Shown: one piece after another, positions 44,749 through 53,443 of the stretch
How the letters are laid out: every line of letters starts with the position of its first letter
Position numbering within the stretch: position 1 is the first letter of the stretch
Assembly: GCA_022448665.1 (NCBI GenBank)
Contig: JAKUUO010000003.1
Coordinates: 58,271 to 122,270 of the forward strand
From: Candidatus Thalassarchaeum betae
GTDB taxonomy: Archaea; Thermoplasmatota; Poseidoniia; Poseidoniales; Thalassarchaeaceae
Length of the DNA: 64,000 nucleotides
Direction: 5' to 3'
Program-made: the position numbers and the translations under genes
The notes under the pieces: model-generated
What the model was told of the DNA's origin: nothing
Database searches by the model: none
The model's input: only the letters and a program-made list of their open reading frames with translations

Positions 44749-47072
44749 GCGCTCACCCCCCATATCAGTGCGAAGATGGAGAGCATTCCGACCGCTGCCA
44801 TCAGGATGTAGTCACGGGCGCTGCCCGTGGTAACTCTGCGGATCTGCACCGAGCCGAAAGCTGATTTCGACGCGATCTGTTTGATGACTCCGTCGATGAC
44901 GTTCTGGTCGAACCAGGCGGAGAAGGATGCGAGCGGGATAGCGGTCTTTGCCAGCACCATCTCGTAGAGGTCGTCGAAGTACAACCTCCTCTGCAGAGCC
45001 TCAGCGAGTTGCGAGTTAGCCAACTCGTCGACATTCTGCGAGCCGAAGCGGCTGGAGAGGTTGACCAGCCAAGCGACGAGGGGGCTGGACTCGACCCCGT
45101 CGATGAGCCGCCCGCCGTGGATGCGCGAGGCCATCACAGGCCCCAGAACCATAGCGATGAGGATTGTAGTCCAGCCGACCAGTCTCAGATTGGCGTCATC
45201 AGGCAGGAAGGCGTGCTCGAGCTCGTTCAGTATCGCTGAGAGGAGGTCGTCGCCGTGAATCGCCAAGTGGTCCGACTCGCCACCGAGGAAGTTGGCTGCT
45301 CCCAGTAATGCGAGAGCGAATCCGCCGATGGCCGTGATTAGTGTGAGTATGATCAACGGCTCCTTAATCCAAGGGGTGGCTTCGTGGACGTGCCCGACCA
45401 CCTCGCTCTTGGGTGGCCCGGCGAAGGTCATCAGCCACATCCTCGTCATGTAGAAGCCCGTCATGCCCGCGGTCGCGAGGACGAGGAGGGCGGGTACGAA
45501 CATCATCGGCTCTTCGTGCAGGCAGGTGGCCCAGGTCTCGGCGATGATGCCTTCTTTGGACCAGAAGCCGCCGATGAGGGGTATGCCGATGATGGACATC
45601 GATCCGAACATCATCGCTGTGGCAGTGACCGGCATCTTGGCTGCCAATCCTCCCATGATCCGCATGTCCTGCGGGTCGAAGGCCGAGGGGTCCTCTCCCT
45701 CATGGCTGCTGTACTTGAGGCTCAGCTCACGTACATGGTCGTGGGCGTGATGCACCTCGTGTATGACCGAGCCGCTCGCCATGAACAGCATCCCCTTGGC
45801 CATGGCGTGGTTGAACAGGTGGAACATCGAAGCACCGAGGACGAAGTACCCGGCATGGTTCTCCCCGATATTTAGGAGGAAGAGGGCTGTACCCAATCCG
45901 GTGAAGATGTAGGCTAGTTGGCTCATCGTCGAGTAGGCGAGGACCTTCTTGATGTCATTCTGGACGAGGGCGATGGCGGCGGCCATGAACGCTGTTATGC
46001 CACCTATCCAGGCGATGATGAGTCCGATGTCTTCGAGTCCTGCGACGCCGCCGTGGCCGATGTCCACGAAAGGCACCATCCTAGCGACGAGGTAGAGGCC
46101 GGCGTTCACCATCGTCGCGGCGTGTATGAGTGCGGAGACCGGCGTCGGGCCCTCCATCGCGTCCGGCAGCCAGACATGGAGCGGGAACTGAGCCGACTTG
46201 CCCACGGCCCCGATGAAGAGCATCATCAACGCCCAGAACAGCTCTCCGGAGTCGACGAGCGCCCCGCCGACGCCAGTCGAGGGGTCGTCGAATATCACAG
46301 CGAACTCCAGCGATCCGTAGATGTTGTACAGAATCAGCAAGCCGACCATCAGGAAAACATCACCCACGCGAGTAGTCAGGAAGGCTTTCTTGGCAGCCGC
46401 AGCGGCACTCTCCTTCCAGAAGTAGAAGCCGATGAGGAGATAGGAGCAGAGTCCCATTATCTCCCAGAAGATGAACAGCCACAGGAAGTTGTCAGCGAGC
46501 ACCATTCCGAACATGCCGATGCCGAAGAGCACGAACTCCCCGTAGAAGCGGTGGTTTCGGTCCTCGTTGATCGAGTCCGTGTTCATGTAGCCGAGGCTGA
46601 ACCAGCAGATCAGGAAGCACAGGAAGGTCGCGACGAAAAGCAGCATCAGGCTGATCGAGTCTATCCAGACGCCGACTCCGATGTCGGCGAAGCCGGTGCT
46701 GAGCTCCCACTGCGAGCCGTTATGCTGTAGGACGTCGAAGGTTAGCCACGAGAACGGGTCGACCACCGAGGCGGCCTCGAAGTGCGCTGATCCGGAAATA
46801 TAGTCGTAGATTATCCAGACAGCTATGCTGAGGGACAGTGCGAGGGCGCCGAGGGCGAAGACACCTCCTTCCTTGTAGCGCTGCTTCCAGGTCTCGTTGC
46901 CGTTGTACATCTGTCCCAGAATCAAGATCAGCGGGAAAGTCAGCAGCGGGACCACGACTATCAGGTAAGCGGCCTCGACGGACTCCCAGCCAGTCGAATA
47001 TAGGTACGGTGCGACCGCTAGGAACGGCAGTATCGGTAGCAGGAGGTGCCACTCGTTGTTCGACTCGCTCAT
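44745..47072 (-). CDS. nuoL: Complex I membrane subunit L
   Basis: 775 residues, somewhat longer than the usual 610-650. LFIFWEIMGLCSYLLIGFYFWK, KSAQFPLHVWLPDAMEGPTPVSALIHAATMVNAGLYLVARM and LAYSTMSQLAYIFTGLG identify NuoL. The extra length lies in the hydrophilic stretch after HEVHHAHDHVRELSLK and in the C-terminal region, which holds the long lateral helix. ATG 47072 has GAGGCGAGAG upstream. Confidence 0.96.
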   Translation of the reverse strand: MSESNNEWHLLLPILPFLAVAPYLYSTGWESVEAAYLIVVVPLLTFPLILILGQMYNGNETWKQRYKEGGVFALGALALSLSIAVWIIYDYISGSAHFEAASVVDPFSWLTFDVLQHNGSQWELSTGFADIGVGVWIDSISLMLLFVATFLCFLICWFSLGYMNTDSINEDRNHRFYGEFVLFGIGMFGMVLADNFLWLFIFWEIMGLCSYLLIGFYFWKESAAAAAKKAFLTTRVGDVFLMVGLLILYNIYGSLEFAVIFDDPSTGVGGALVDSGELFWALMMLFIGAVGKSAQFPLHVWLPDAMEGPTPVSALIHAATMVNAGLYLVARMVPFVDIGHGGVAGLEDIGLIIAWIGGITAFMAAAIALVQNDIKKVLAYSTMSQLAYIFTGLGTALFLLNIGENHAGYFVLGASMFHLFNHAMAKGMLFMASGSVIHEVHHAHDHVRELSLKYSSHEGEDPSAFDPQDMRIMGGLAAKMPVTATAMMFGSMSIIGIPLIGGFWSKEGIIAETWATCLHEEPMMFVPALLVLATAGMTGFYMTRMWLMTFAGPPKSEVVGHVHEATPWIKEPLIILTLITAIGGFALALLGAANFLGGESDHLAIHGDDLLSAILNELEHAFLPDDANLRLVGWTTILIAMVLGPVMASRIHGGRLIDGVESSPLVAWLVNLSSRFGSQNVDELANSQLAEALQRRLYFDDLYEMVLAKTAIPLASFSAWFDQNVIDGVIKQIASKSAFGSVQIRRVTTGSARDYILMAAVGMLSIFALIWGVSA

Positions 47073-47081
47073 GCTCTCGCC

Positions 47082-47384
47082 TCAATTCTTCAGTATGTTC
47101 GCCTCGTCGAGGTATATCGTCTCCTGCGTGCTGTACAGGGACAACAGGATAGCGAGCCCGATTGCTACCTCGGCTGCTGAGATTGCGATTGCGATGGCAG
47201 TGAACACCCAGCCGTTGACGTCGCCGTAGTGCGCAGCACCGGCGACGAAATTGAGGTTGGCCGCGTTCAGCATCACCTCGATGCACATCAGGACCACGAT
47301 GGCGTTCTTGCGGCTGAAGGCGCCGAGAAGGCCTATTCCGAACAGTATGACGCCGAGCCCGGCTATCCAACTGGCCTCTATCAC
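47082..47384 (-). CDS. nuoK: Complex I membrane subunit K
   Basis: 100 residues with three helices: GLGVILFGIGLLGAFSRKNAIVVLMCIEVMLNAANLNFVA and AIAIAISAAEVAIGLAILLSLY, including the two conserved membrane glutamates (IEVMLN and AAEVAIGLA). GTG 47384 overlaps the preceding stop (GTGA). Confidence 0.95.
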   Translation of the reverse strand: MIEASWIAGLGVILFGIGLLGAFSRKNAIVVLMCIEVMLNAANLNFVAGAAHYGDVNGWVFTAIAIAISAAEVAIGLAILLSLYSTQETIYLDEANILKN

Positions 47385-47647
47385 TGGTCATCACCTTCCA
47401 TGTCCCAGATTAGATTGACCAAGCGCTCGTCACGGACTAGATAGGAGGCGCCGATCATGGCCATCGCCAGCAACGCGCCGAGGACCACAGTGGCCATCGA
47501 CCACTCGCCGAACAGAGCCACCGCAAAGTCGAGCGTGGAAGGTGCTGCCTCTGTCGAGCCCCACATCGAGTGTGACATTACCTCGGAGAGCAGTATCAGG
47601 ATGAATGCGAATATGCCCAGTCGGGCCAGTGCGGACAGTGCCCTCAT
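47381..47647 (-). CDS. Complex I subunit J, C-terminal half (J2)
   Basis: 88 residues with two helices: LGIFAFILILLSEVM and MATVVLGALLAMAMIGASYLV, followed by a short tail. It corresponds to the last helices of a normal single NuoJ. Together with the gene upstream (87 residues) it makes up one NuoJ-length protein. Haloarchaea also carry a split nuoJ. ATG 47647 follows the J1 stop by one base. Confidence 0.85.
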   Translation of the reverse strand: MRALSALARLGIFAFILILLSEVMSHSMWGSTEAAPSTLDFAVALFGEWSMATVVLGALLAMAMIGASYLVRDERLVNLIWDMEGDDQ

Positions 47648-47648
47648 C

Positions 47649-47912
47649 CTACAAGCCCTCCTGTATCTGCCTGCGGGTGAGCATTACTGCGAACATGGCT
47701 ACGAGCATCACGGAGCCGAGGTACACGAGAATCTGAATCGCTGCCAGCATCTCCGCACTGGCCATCACGAAGACGCCTGCGACCGCGAAGAACATCATCA
47801 TGAGGGAAAGCAGCGAGTGGGCGACCTTACGGGCGTAGACACATCCCAGCGCGCCGCCGATGGCGGTCGCTGCCAGAATGACGAACACCAGGGCCTCGAA
47901 GTCGATTTGCAT
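47649..47912 (-). CDS. Complex I subunit J, N-terminal half (J1)
   Basis: 87 residues from ATG 47912: FEALVFVILAATAIGGALGCVYARKVAHSLLSLMMMFFAVAGVFVMASAEMLAAIQILVYLGSVMLVAMFAVML, three helices with the conserved AAIQILVYLGSVMVL-type pi-bulge helix of NuoJ. It ends in RRQIQEGL without the last two helices. The ATG is 4 bases after nuoI. The longer open frame to 48080 runs in nuoI and is a shadow. Confidence 0.9.
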   Translation of the reverse strand: MQIDFEALVFVILAATAIGGALGCVYARKVAHSLLSLMMMFFAVAGVFVMASAEMLAAIQILVYLGSVMLVAMFAVMLTRRQIQEGL

Positions 47913-47916
47913 TGTC

Positions 47917-48888
47917 TCACGCCTCTGCTCGGGCAGCCTTGCGAGCGCGCTTCTTCTTCTCCTTCTCAGCGCGCTTGGCGAGTTCCATGTCGACTCGCTC
48001 CTGATGGACTGCAGGCAGGACGCGGGTTCTGCTGGCGTCCATCCACAGCTCCTCTCGGGAGAAACCAGACATCCCGTCATACTCGTTGGTCATGAAGAAG
48101 GACTCGAATGGGCACGCCTCGGCGCACAGCCCGCAGAACATGCACCTGCCAAGGTCTATCTGACCCGACACGATGTCTTGCTCGGCCGGCTTGAGGGAAG
48201 TAGAGTCGACGGTCTCGATTCCCGAGCCGTCGGACCACCGAACAGTCGCCTTGTCGCCAGAGATCTCGATGACCTCGGCGAAGTCGTACTGCTGAGGTGC
48301 GTCAGCGTGCGCGTTGATCAGATCGAAGCCTGCGGCAATGTCGTCGTATTCCTCCTTCTCCCTAGCTGCGTAGCCGCCCTCCTCGAGTTCGCCCCCGTAG
48401 CCGTGCCACTCGTCGCCCTCCTCGGAGAGCTCGAGCACGTTCACTCGGACCTCGGTGGTCATGTGGAGACAGTCGTTCGGACAGGCGTGGATACACAACT
48501 TGCAAGCTGTGCAGGTCTCCCATACTATTCCGATACGGCCGAAGTAATTCCCGGGCACGAAGAGCCATGGCTCGAGATCCTCAAGGCGCTCGTAGGGGTA
48601 CATCACCGTGACCGGTCGCTCGACGAACGGCATGACCTGGCTGGTCTCCCTGTCAGGAGCGAACCTCTGGCCGACGCTCGGGTGCTCTGGGCCGACCCTG
48701 TCCATCGTGGTCTGGTCCACCATGACTGTGGGTTTGCCGTGATAGTTGTTCTTCAGGAATCTCAATTTGCCGACGAAGGGGACTGTTCTTAGTGCGGTTT
48801 TGAGGGTCATCCACATCGGACGGATAATGAGGTTGCGGAAGTTCGGAGTCGCGTGAGGATGTCCGGTATTCGCCTTGTAACTCATCAT
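47917..48888 (-). CDS. nuoI: Complex I iron-sulfur subunit I with an insertion between its clusters
   Basis: 323 residues, far longer than the usual 160-200. The two 4Fe-4S motifs are intact: C126, C129, C132, C136 (CTACKLCIHACP) and C249, C252, C255, C259 (CMFCGLCAEACP). Normally about 35-45 residues separate them; here 112 do, the extra being acidic and partly beta-like (about 148-240). There are also a longer N-terminus and a basic C-terminal tail (KKKRARKAAR). It passes electrons from the donor to NuoB. GGAGGTGGG precedes the ATG pair at 48888/48885. Confidence 0.94.
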   Translation of the reverse strand: MMSYKANTGHPHATPNFRNLIIRPMWMTLKTALRTVPFVGKLRFLKNNYHGKPTVMVDQTTMDRVGPEHPSVGQRFAPDRETSQVMPFVERPVTVMYPYERLEDLEPWLFVPGNYFGRIGIVWETCTACKLCIHACPNDCLHMTTEVRVNVLELSEEGDEWHGYGGELEEGGYAAREKEEYDDIAAGFDLINAHADAPQQYDFAEVIEISGDKATVRWSDGSGIETVDSTSLKPAEQDIVSGQIDLGRCMFCGLCAEACPFESFFMTNEYDGMSGFSREELWMDASRTRVLPAVHQERVDMELAKRAEKEKKKRARKAARAEA

Positions 48889-48896
48889 CCCACCTC

Positions 48897-50474
48897 CTAG
48901 TCCCTGTGACTCCCTGGCGATGCCTTGACCACGGCTTGAGTGCTGTAGGGACGGCGTTGGACTTCCAGCGCCTCCTCGTCCTCGTCAATAGCGAGGATCA
49001 CGAACAGTGCCAGCGCGGCAAGCGTGAGGGTGACCGGGACCCACAGGTCCCATGGCTCTCCTGTCCAGACCTCCAATCGCAGTATGGTCGCTACAACGAG
49101 GTTGACCATCGAGAGTGGCAGGAGGTAGCGCCAGCCGAACTCCAGTATCTGATCCGTGCGAACCCTGTGGAGAGAGGCGCGGATCCAGACGAACACAGCG
49201 AACAACAGCCAGGCCTTGATCAGGACCCAGACGAGACCTGGGACGGCGGTGAAGACAGTCTCGAAGGTGCCCCCCACGGTTGACAAGCCCGAGAGCGTGT
49301 GCTGGAACGGCGCCTCCCAACCGCCGAGGAAGAATAGGGCGAACAGTATGCATGCGGCGTACGAGCGCATGTACTCGGCGGCGAACATCAGACCCCACCG
49401 GATACCTCCGTACTCGGTCCACCAGCCCTCGACGAGCTCGGCCTCGGCCTCGGGCATGTCGAACGGTATGCGTTCGACCTCGGCGATCATGGTGATGAGG
49501 AACAGAGCCGCGCCCAGAGGCAGTAGGAAGATGTTCCAGACGTTGCCCTCGTTCTGGCCCATCTGGAAGTCGACGATCTCGATGATGTTGAACGAGCCGC
49601 TGAGCACCGCGACGCCGAGAACCGTGATGAGCAGAGGTATCTCGTATGCGGTGAGTTGGGCTGCCGAGCGCATCCCGCCGATCAGGGTGTACTTGTTGTT
49701 GGAGGCCCATCCGGCGAAGAAGACCCCGAGCGGAGCGACTCCGAAGATTGCCATCATGAAGAGGAGGGAGAGCTCTGGATTGGCAGCATAGATATGCGGG
49801 CCGAACGGTACGAAGGCGAACACCATGATGGTGGTCGCGAGGATAATGACAGGGGCGATCTCGAAGACCACCTTGTCGGCGTTCTTCGGTACGATGTGCT
49901 CCTTGGTAGCGAATTTCATGAAGTCGGCGAACGCCTGGAAGAATCCGGGAAGAAGGAACCAGTAGCCGTGATAACTACGGTTGTTGACTCTGGATACAGT
50001 CTCAAGTTCGTGACTGTTCCCCCAATACGAGTTCAGCAGGTTGAAGACCCATCCGATAGGGATACCCATGCCGAAGGGCAACTGCTTCCACCACTCCCCC
50101 GCTGTCACTCCGCTCTCGCCGACCCACAGGCTCCTCAGGGTGGTGGTGGCACCGAGTCTGTCCATCAGCCGTCCGATGAACTTCCTCTCGATGTACGGGA
50201 TGGCCAGCATAGTGAGCATCATGACGGTGAAGACGACCGTGCACATGATGGTGGCATGCATGAACGACTCGAGAGCGGGTTGAATGCTAGCGAAGCCCTG
50301 CTGCAGATTGAAGATTGGGCCGATGGTTATCGGTTCCGGCCAGGCCCAAGTGCTCGGTATGGTGACCTCCATGTCGATGTCGTTGGAGGGCATGACGTCG
50401 TGCACGTTGTCCATCGACCAACTGGTGAAAGACTCGGACCAACCGACGATATCCAACCAGTCACCGCTAGCCAT
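48897..50474 (-). CDS. nuoH: Complex I membrane subunit H with an enlarged quinone-side loop
   Basis: About 525 residues against the usual 320-350. IPYIERKFIGRLMDRLGA and later FFQAFADFMKFATKEHIVPKNADK are the conserved ends of the first large cytoplasmic loop, and EVERIPFDMPEAEAELVEGWWTEYGG is the quinone-site loop. About 65 extra residues (roughly 49965-50150) lie inside the first loop, and about 70 extra at the N-terminus. ATG 50474 is used; GTG 50483 overlaps the nuoD stop. Confidence 0.93.
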   Translation of the reverse strand: MASGDWLDIVGWSESFTSWSMDNVHDVMPSNDIDMEVTIPSTWAWPEPITIGPIFNLQQGFASIQPALESFMHATIMCTVVFTVMMLTMLAIPYIERKFIGRLMDRLGATTTLRSLWVGESGVTAGEWWKQLPFGMGIPIGWVFNLLNSYWGNSHELETVSRVNNRSYHGYWFLLPGFFQAFADFMKFATKEHIVPKNADKVVFEIAPVIILATTIMVFAFVPFGPHIYAANPELSLLFMMAIFGVAPLGVFFAGWASNNKYTLIGGMRSAAQLTAYEIPLLITVLGVAVLSGSFNIIEIVDFQMGQNEGNVWNIFLLPLGAALFLITMIAEVERIPFDMPEAEAELVEGWWTEYGGIRWGLMFAAEYMRSYAACILFALFFLGGWEAPFQHTLSGLSTVGGTFETVFTAVPGLVWVLIKAWLLFAVFVWIRASLHRVRTDQILEFGWRYLLPLSMVNLVVATILRLEVWTGEPWDLWVPVTLTLAALALFVILAIDEDEEALEVQRRPYSTQAVVKASPGSHRD

Positions 50475-50479
50475 GTGAA

Positions 50480-51616
50480 TCACCTGTCAGTCTCTCCTAT
50501 GCATGGGTCGAAGGAGCCCATGATGGCCGGTATGTCGGCGACCTTGTAACCGATCATGCACTTGGCCGCGAACGGGATTGTGATGAAAATAGGAGAGCGT
50601 ATCGAGACCCTGTACGGCTGCTTTCCTCGACCCTCACCGCCGCCGGCGATGTAGAACATCGACTCGCCCCTGCTGTCCTCGAAGTGGTGTGCGCCAGTGG
50701 TTCCCTCAGGGGCCCGGGTGGGCGCCTTGGCGAGGATCATCGGGTCCCCTGGCTCGTGGTGGGTGTCGGCGCCTCCGGGCATCTTGTCAAGAGCCTGCAG
50801 CGCCAACGACGCGCTCACGCGCATCTCCTCGACCCTGACTCTGTAGCGGTCGTAGCAGTCGGCGCCCTTGATCGAGGAGCGTTCCACCGGGGGCTCCCAG
50901 TCGAGTTCGCTGTACACCGAGTAAGGGTGAGCCCAGCGGATGTCGTAGTTGACGCCGCCAGCGCGCAGATTGGGGCCGGTGACGCCGTGGTTCACCATCT
51001 CCTCCGGCTTTGCGTAGCCCACACCCTGGCTGCGCACTAGGAACACCGTGCTCTCGTCGAACAGCGCCTCGTACTCCTGGATCCTGTTGAGGAACAACTT
51101 GAGCTTGGCGCGGGCTCGCTGGGCGAAGCCATGCGGTAGGTCGCGTTTGACGCCGCCGACACGGGGGAAGTTGTAGTGCAAGCGTGAGCCGCCTAGCTCC
51201 TGGAGAAGATCCATCATCATCTCGCGCTCGCGCAGGCACCAGACCATCACGGACAGGTTGCCGATGTCGGGCCCATATGCGCCCAGCCACATCAGGTGGC
51301 TAGCAATGCGCTGGATCTCGATTGCCACCAAGCGGATGTACTCGGCTCGCTCGGGGACCTCGACCTCGAGGAGGTCCTCGGCCGCGTAGATGTAGGAGTG
51401 GGACCAGGTGTTGGCGCTGGCGTAGCAGAGGCGGTCGCAGTAGGTCGTGATCTGGGTGAAGTCCCGAGCCTCACAGATCTTCTCGACTCCGCGGTGGATG
51501 TAGCCCAAATCAGGCTCGGTGTCGACGACGGTCTCGCCGTCGACTTTGACTTTGAGAGTCCACAGACCGTGGGTCATCGGGTGCTGGGGACCCATCGAAA
51601 TCCACATCTCTGCCAT
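50480..51616 (-). CDS. nuoD: Complex I 49-kDa-type subunit D
   Basis: 378 residues. MGPQHPMTHGLWTLKVKVDGE and DLGYIHRGVEKICEARDF open the quinone-binding part (conserved His and Tyr). DRLCYASANTWSHSY, RIASHLMWLGAYGPDIG and PPVERSSIKGADCYDRYRVRVEEM follow, ending in DIPAIMGSFDPCIGETDR. It forms the quinone site with NuoB. GAGGTGAGAAG precedes ATG 51616. NuoC and NuoD are separate genes here. Confidence 0.96.
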   Translation of the reverse strand: MAEMWISMGPQHPMTHGLWTLKVKVDGETVVDTEPDLGYIHRGVEKICEARDFTQITTYCDRLCYASANTWSHSYIYAAEDLLEVEVPERAEYIRLVAIEIQRIASHLMWLGAYGPDIGNLSVMVWCLREREMMMDLLQELGGSRLHYNFPRVGGVKRDLPHGFAQRARAKLKLFLNRIQEYEALFDESTVFLVRSQGVGYAKPEEMVNHGVTGPNLRAGGVNYDIRWAHPYSVYSELDWEPPVERSSIKGADCYDRYRVRVEEMRVSASLALQALDKMPGGADTHHEPGDPMILAKAPTRAPEGTTGAHHFEDSRGESMFYIAGGGEGRGKQPYRVSIRSPIFITIPFAAKCMIGYKVADIPAIMGSFDPCIGETDR

Positions 51617-51625
51617 CTTCTCACC

Positions 51626-52285
51626 TCACTTGATCTTGCCAGCGTCAGCAGGCTTGCGCATGAATCCCTGGGAATCGTCGTACATATCCTGGAAACTGTG
51701 GTAGCGGAGGCGATGCTGCTTCTGCAGAGGGTGGAATCCCTTGGGGGTCTCGTGGGGCTGCAGCACCCTCCTCATTCCCTGATGCCCGTCGAAGTCTATC
51801 CCAACGAGGTCCCAGGTCTCCTTCTCGTTCCAATCAGCACCGACCCAGATGTCCTGGACCGAGTCTACCGAGGGGGTCCTCGTGTCCGGCAGGTGGACAT
51901 GTAACTCCAACTCCAGTGGAGTGTCGGAGCCCTCGACTGTAGAGGGGTCGACGATGACCGGCTGAACCAGGCCATCCTCAATAGGTGGGTTTCTGATGCC
52001 GGTTCTCATCAAGTGATAGACGACTTCCCACTTCTTGTCCCCATCACCCTCTGGCCAGTGGACACCGGTTACCATCGAGCAGTAGTCAACGCCGTGCTCG
52101 GAGTGGAGTGTCTCGGCGAGTGCCCTCCAACTCTCTGGAGAGCTGTTTCCGAGCACGACGGGGCGGGGGTTGGTGCCACTCGCTCGCTCGGCCACCTCGG
52201 CTTCGACTCCGTCGATCTCCGAGATGGCAGCAGCGAGTTTCTCGGCCTCGGCCCTCTGTGTCTTGATTGGTACTATCTTTCCCAT
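51626..52285 (-). CDS. nuoC: Complex I subunit C
   Basis: 219 residues from ATG 52285, which has GAGGGGGG upstream. The later part has the NuoC signature: DKKWEVVYHLMRTGI, LPDTRTPSVDSVQDIWVGADWNEKETWDLVGIDFDGHQGMRRVL. The N-terminal half is less conserved. A structural subunit of the peripheral arm. The 52300 frame start overlaps nuoB and is not used. Confidence 0.93.
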   Translation of the reverse strand: MGKIVPIKTQRAEAEKLAAAISEIDGVEAEVAERASGTNPRPVVLGNSSPESWRALAETLHSEHGVDYCSMVTGVHWPEGDGDKKWEVVYHLMRTGIRNPPIEDGLVQPVIVDPSTVEGSDTPLELELHVHLPDTRTPSVDSVQDIWVGADWNEKETWDLVGIDFDGHQGMRRVLQPHETPKGFHPLQKQHRLRYHSFQDMYDDSQGFMRKPADAGKIK

Positions 52286-52296
52286 CGAAACCCCCC

Positions 52297-52893
52297 TCAC
52301 TCATCTCCGATGATGAGCGGTGCCTCTGTCTCTGGTCTTGCGTCACTCGGAACAGCGCCGATGCGGATGATCTTCTGTCGAAGCTTGTCAAAGCCGTCTA
52401 TCAGAGCCTCTGGTCGGGGCGGGCAACCCGGGATGTATACATCGACAGGGATGATTGTGTCAACGCCCTCGAGGATGTTGTAGGATTGGAAGTATGGTCC
52501 GCCGGAAATCGAGCACTCGCCCATGGCTATGCACCACTTGGGCTCGGGCATCTGCTCCCATAGTCGGATTATCGGGTCGGCGAACTTCTTGCTAATCGGT
52601 CCGTTTACCAGCAGGACATCGCACTGTCGGGGGCTAGAGCGGAAGAAGACGCCGAAGCGCTCGGCGTCGAAGCGGCTGGCTCCGGCAGCGGCCATCTCCA
52701 GGGCGCAGCACTTGATACCGAGATGGAGCGGGAACAGGGATTTGCGCTGGCCCCAATTGAAGACCCTCCCTGCGAGGACCCCGATGATGTCCTTGATGCG
52801 GCTCGCTTTGAGCGCCTCGTCGGTGACGTCTCCAACGACGTCGACCAGCATCCTGCTGTTGAACATCGAATAGTTCTGACCCTCATCCGCCAT
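52297..52893 (-). CDS. nuoB: Complex I iron-sulfur subunit B
   Basis: 198 residues. All four ligands of cluster N2 are present: IKCCALEMAAAG (two adjacent Cys), AMGECSISGGPYF, and VYIPGCPPRPEALIDG. N2 hands electrons to the quinone. GAGGTGAGCGA precedes ATG 52893. Confidence 0.97.
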   Translation of the reverse strand: MADEGQNYSMFNSRMLVDVVGDVTDEALKASRIKDIIGVLAGRVFNWGQRKSLFPLHLGIKCCALEMAAAGASRFDAERFGVFFRSSPRQCDVLLVNGPISKKFADPIIRLWEQMPEPKWCIAMGECSISGGPYFQSYNILEGVDTIIPVDVYIPGCPPRPEALIDGFDKLRQKIIRIGAVPSDARPETEAPLIIGDE

Positions 52894-52902
52894 TCGCTCA
52901 CC

Positions 52903-53352
52903 TCAGATGTATATCCTGCCCCGCTTTCGGAAGACGTGCCATACGCCCAGACCCATGAGCACTATGAACGCGGTCAGGGTGGCCAGGGCTCCGATTACCT
53001 CCGGTCTTTCCAGCATTCCCTCCTGGATCGCTATGACCCCGCCGAAGGCAAGGAACATGAAGGCGATGTCGAATACGAGGAAGATGAGGGCGTACCAGTA
53101 GTACTGGAAGTGGAAGTTGATGTGCGCGTCCCCGACGGGCTCGGCGCCGCACTCGTAGGTGCTGTCCCTGCGGACGTACAGGCTCTGGTCGGTCTCGTAA
53201 CCGGGTAGTAGCCAAGAGCGCATCTTGAACGGTTCGTTGGAGACTTTTCTAGGTCTCAGGAAGGCTGATGCGATGAAACTGACTACCGGGAAGCCAATTC
53301 CAACTAGAGCCATCACAGCGACTGCGACATAGGCCTCGGGAACAGAAGTCAT
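52903..53352 (-). CDS. nuoA: Complex I membrane subunit A
   Basis: About 149 residues. VSNEPFKMRSWLLPGYE then YECGAEPVGDAHINFHFQYYWYALIFLVFDIAFMFLAF is the NuoA signature (YECG and FDIE-type acidic helix). Three helices. The start is ATG 53352 or 53358; a GGGTGA ribosome site overlaps the arm of the leader hairpin (53361-53387). First gene of the operon. Confidence 0.94.
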   Translation of the reverse strand: MTSVPEAYVAVAVMALVGIGFPVVSFIASAFLRPRKVSNEPFKMRSWLLPGYETDQSLYVRRDSTYECGAEPVGDAHINFHFQYYWYALIFLVFDIAFMFLAFGGVIAIQEGMLERPEVIGALATLTAFIVLMGLGVWHVFRKRGRIYI

Positions 53353-53360
53353 CGGCATCA

Positions 53361-53387
53361 CCCGACGGTCCCTTAGGGACCGACGGG
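53361..53387 (-). promoter_or_regulatory. Leader hairpin at the start of the nuo operon
   Basis: CGGTCCC, loop TTA, GGGACCG (53366-53382) is perfect; a further CCCG/CGGG pair outside, with one A-A mismatch, extends it to 27 bases. It ends only 8 bases before ATG 53352. Its minus-strand 3' arm overlaps GGGTGA, the probable ribosome site. Confidence 0.55.
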
Positions 53388-53404
53388 TCATTCCACCTGA
53401 AACA

Positions 53405-53415
53405 GAGAAATAAGC
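53405..53415 (-). promoter_or_regulatory. Possible nuo operon TATA box
   Basis: The minus strand reads GGCTTATTTCT. A start about 25 bases on would fall at about 53385, the very beginning of the hairpin, so the mRNA would open with the stem-loop. By eye only. Confidence 0.35.
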
Positions 53416-53443
53416 CTATCCGGAGTCGACTTTCCACTCTTGA

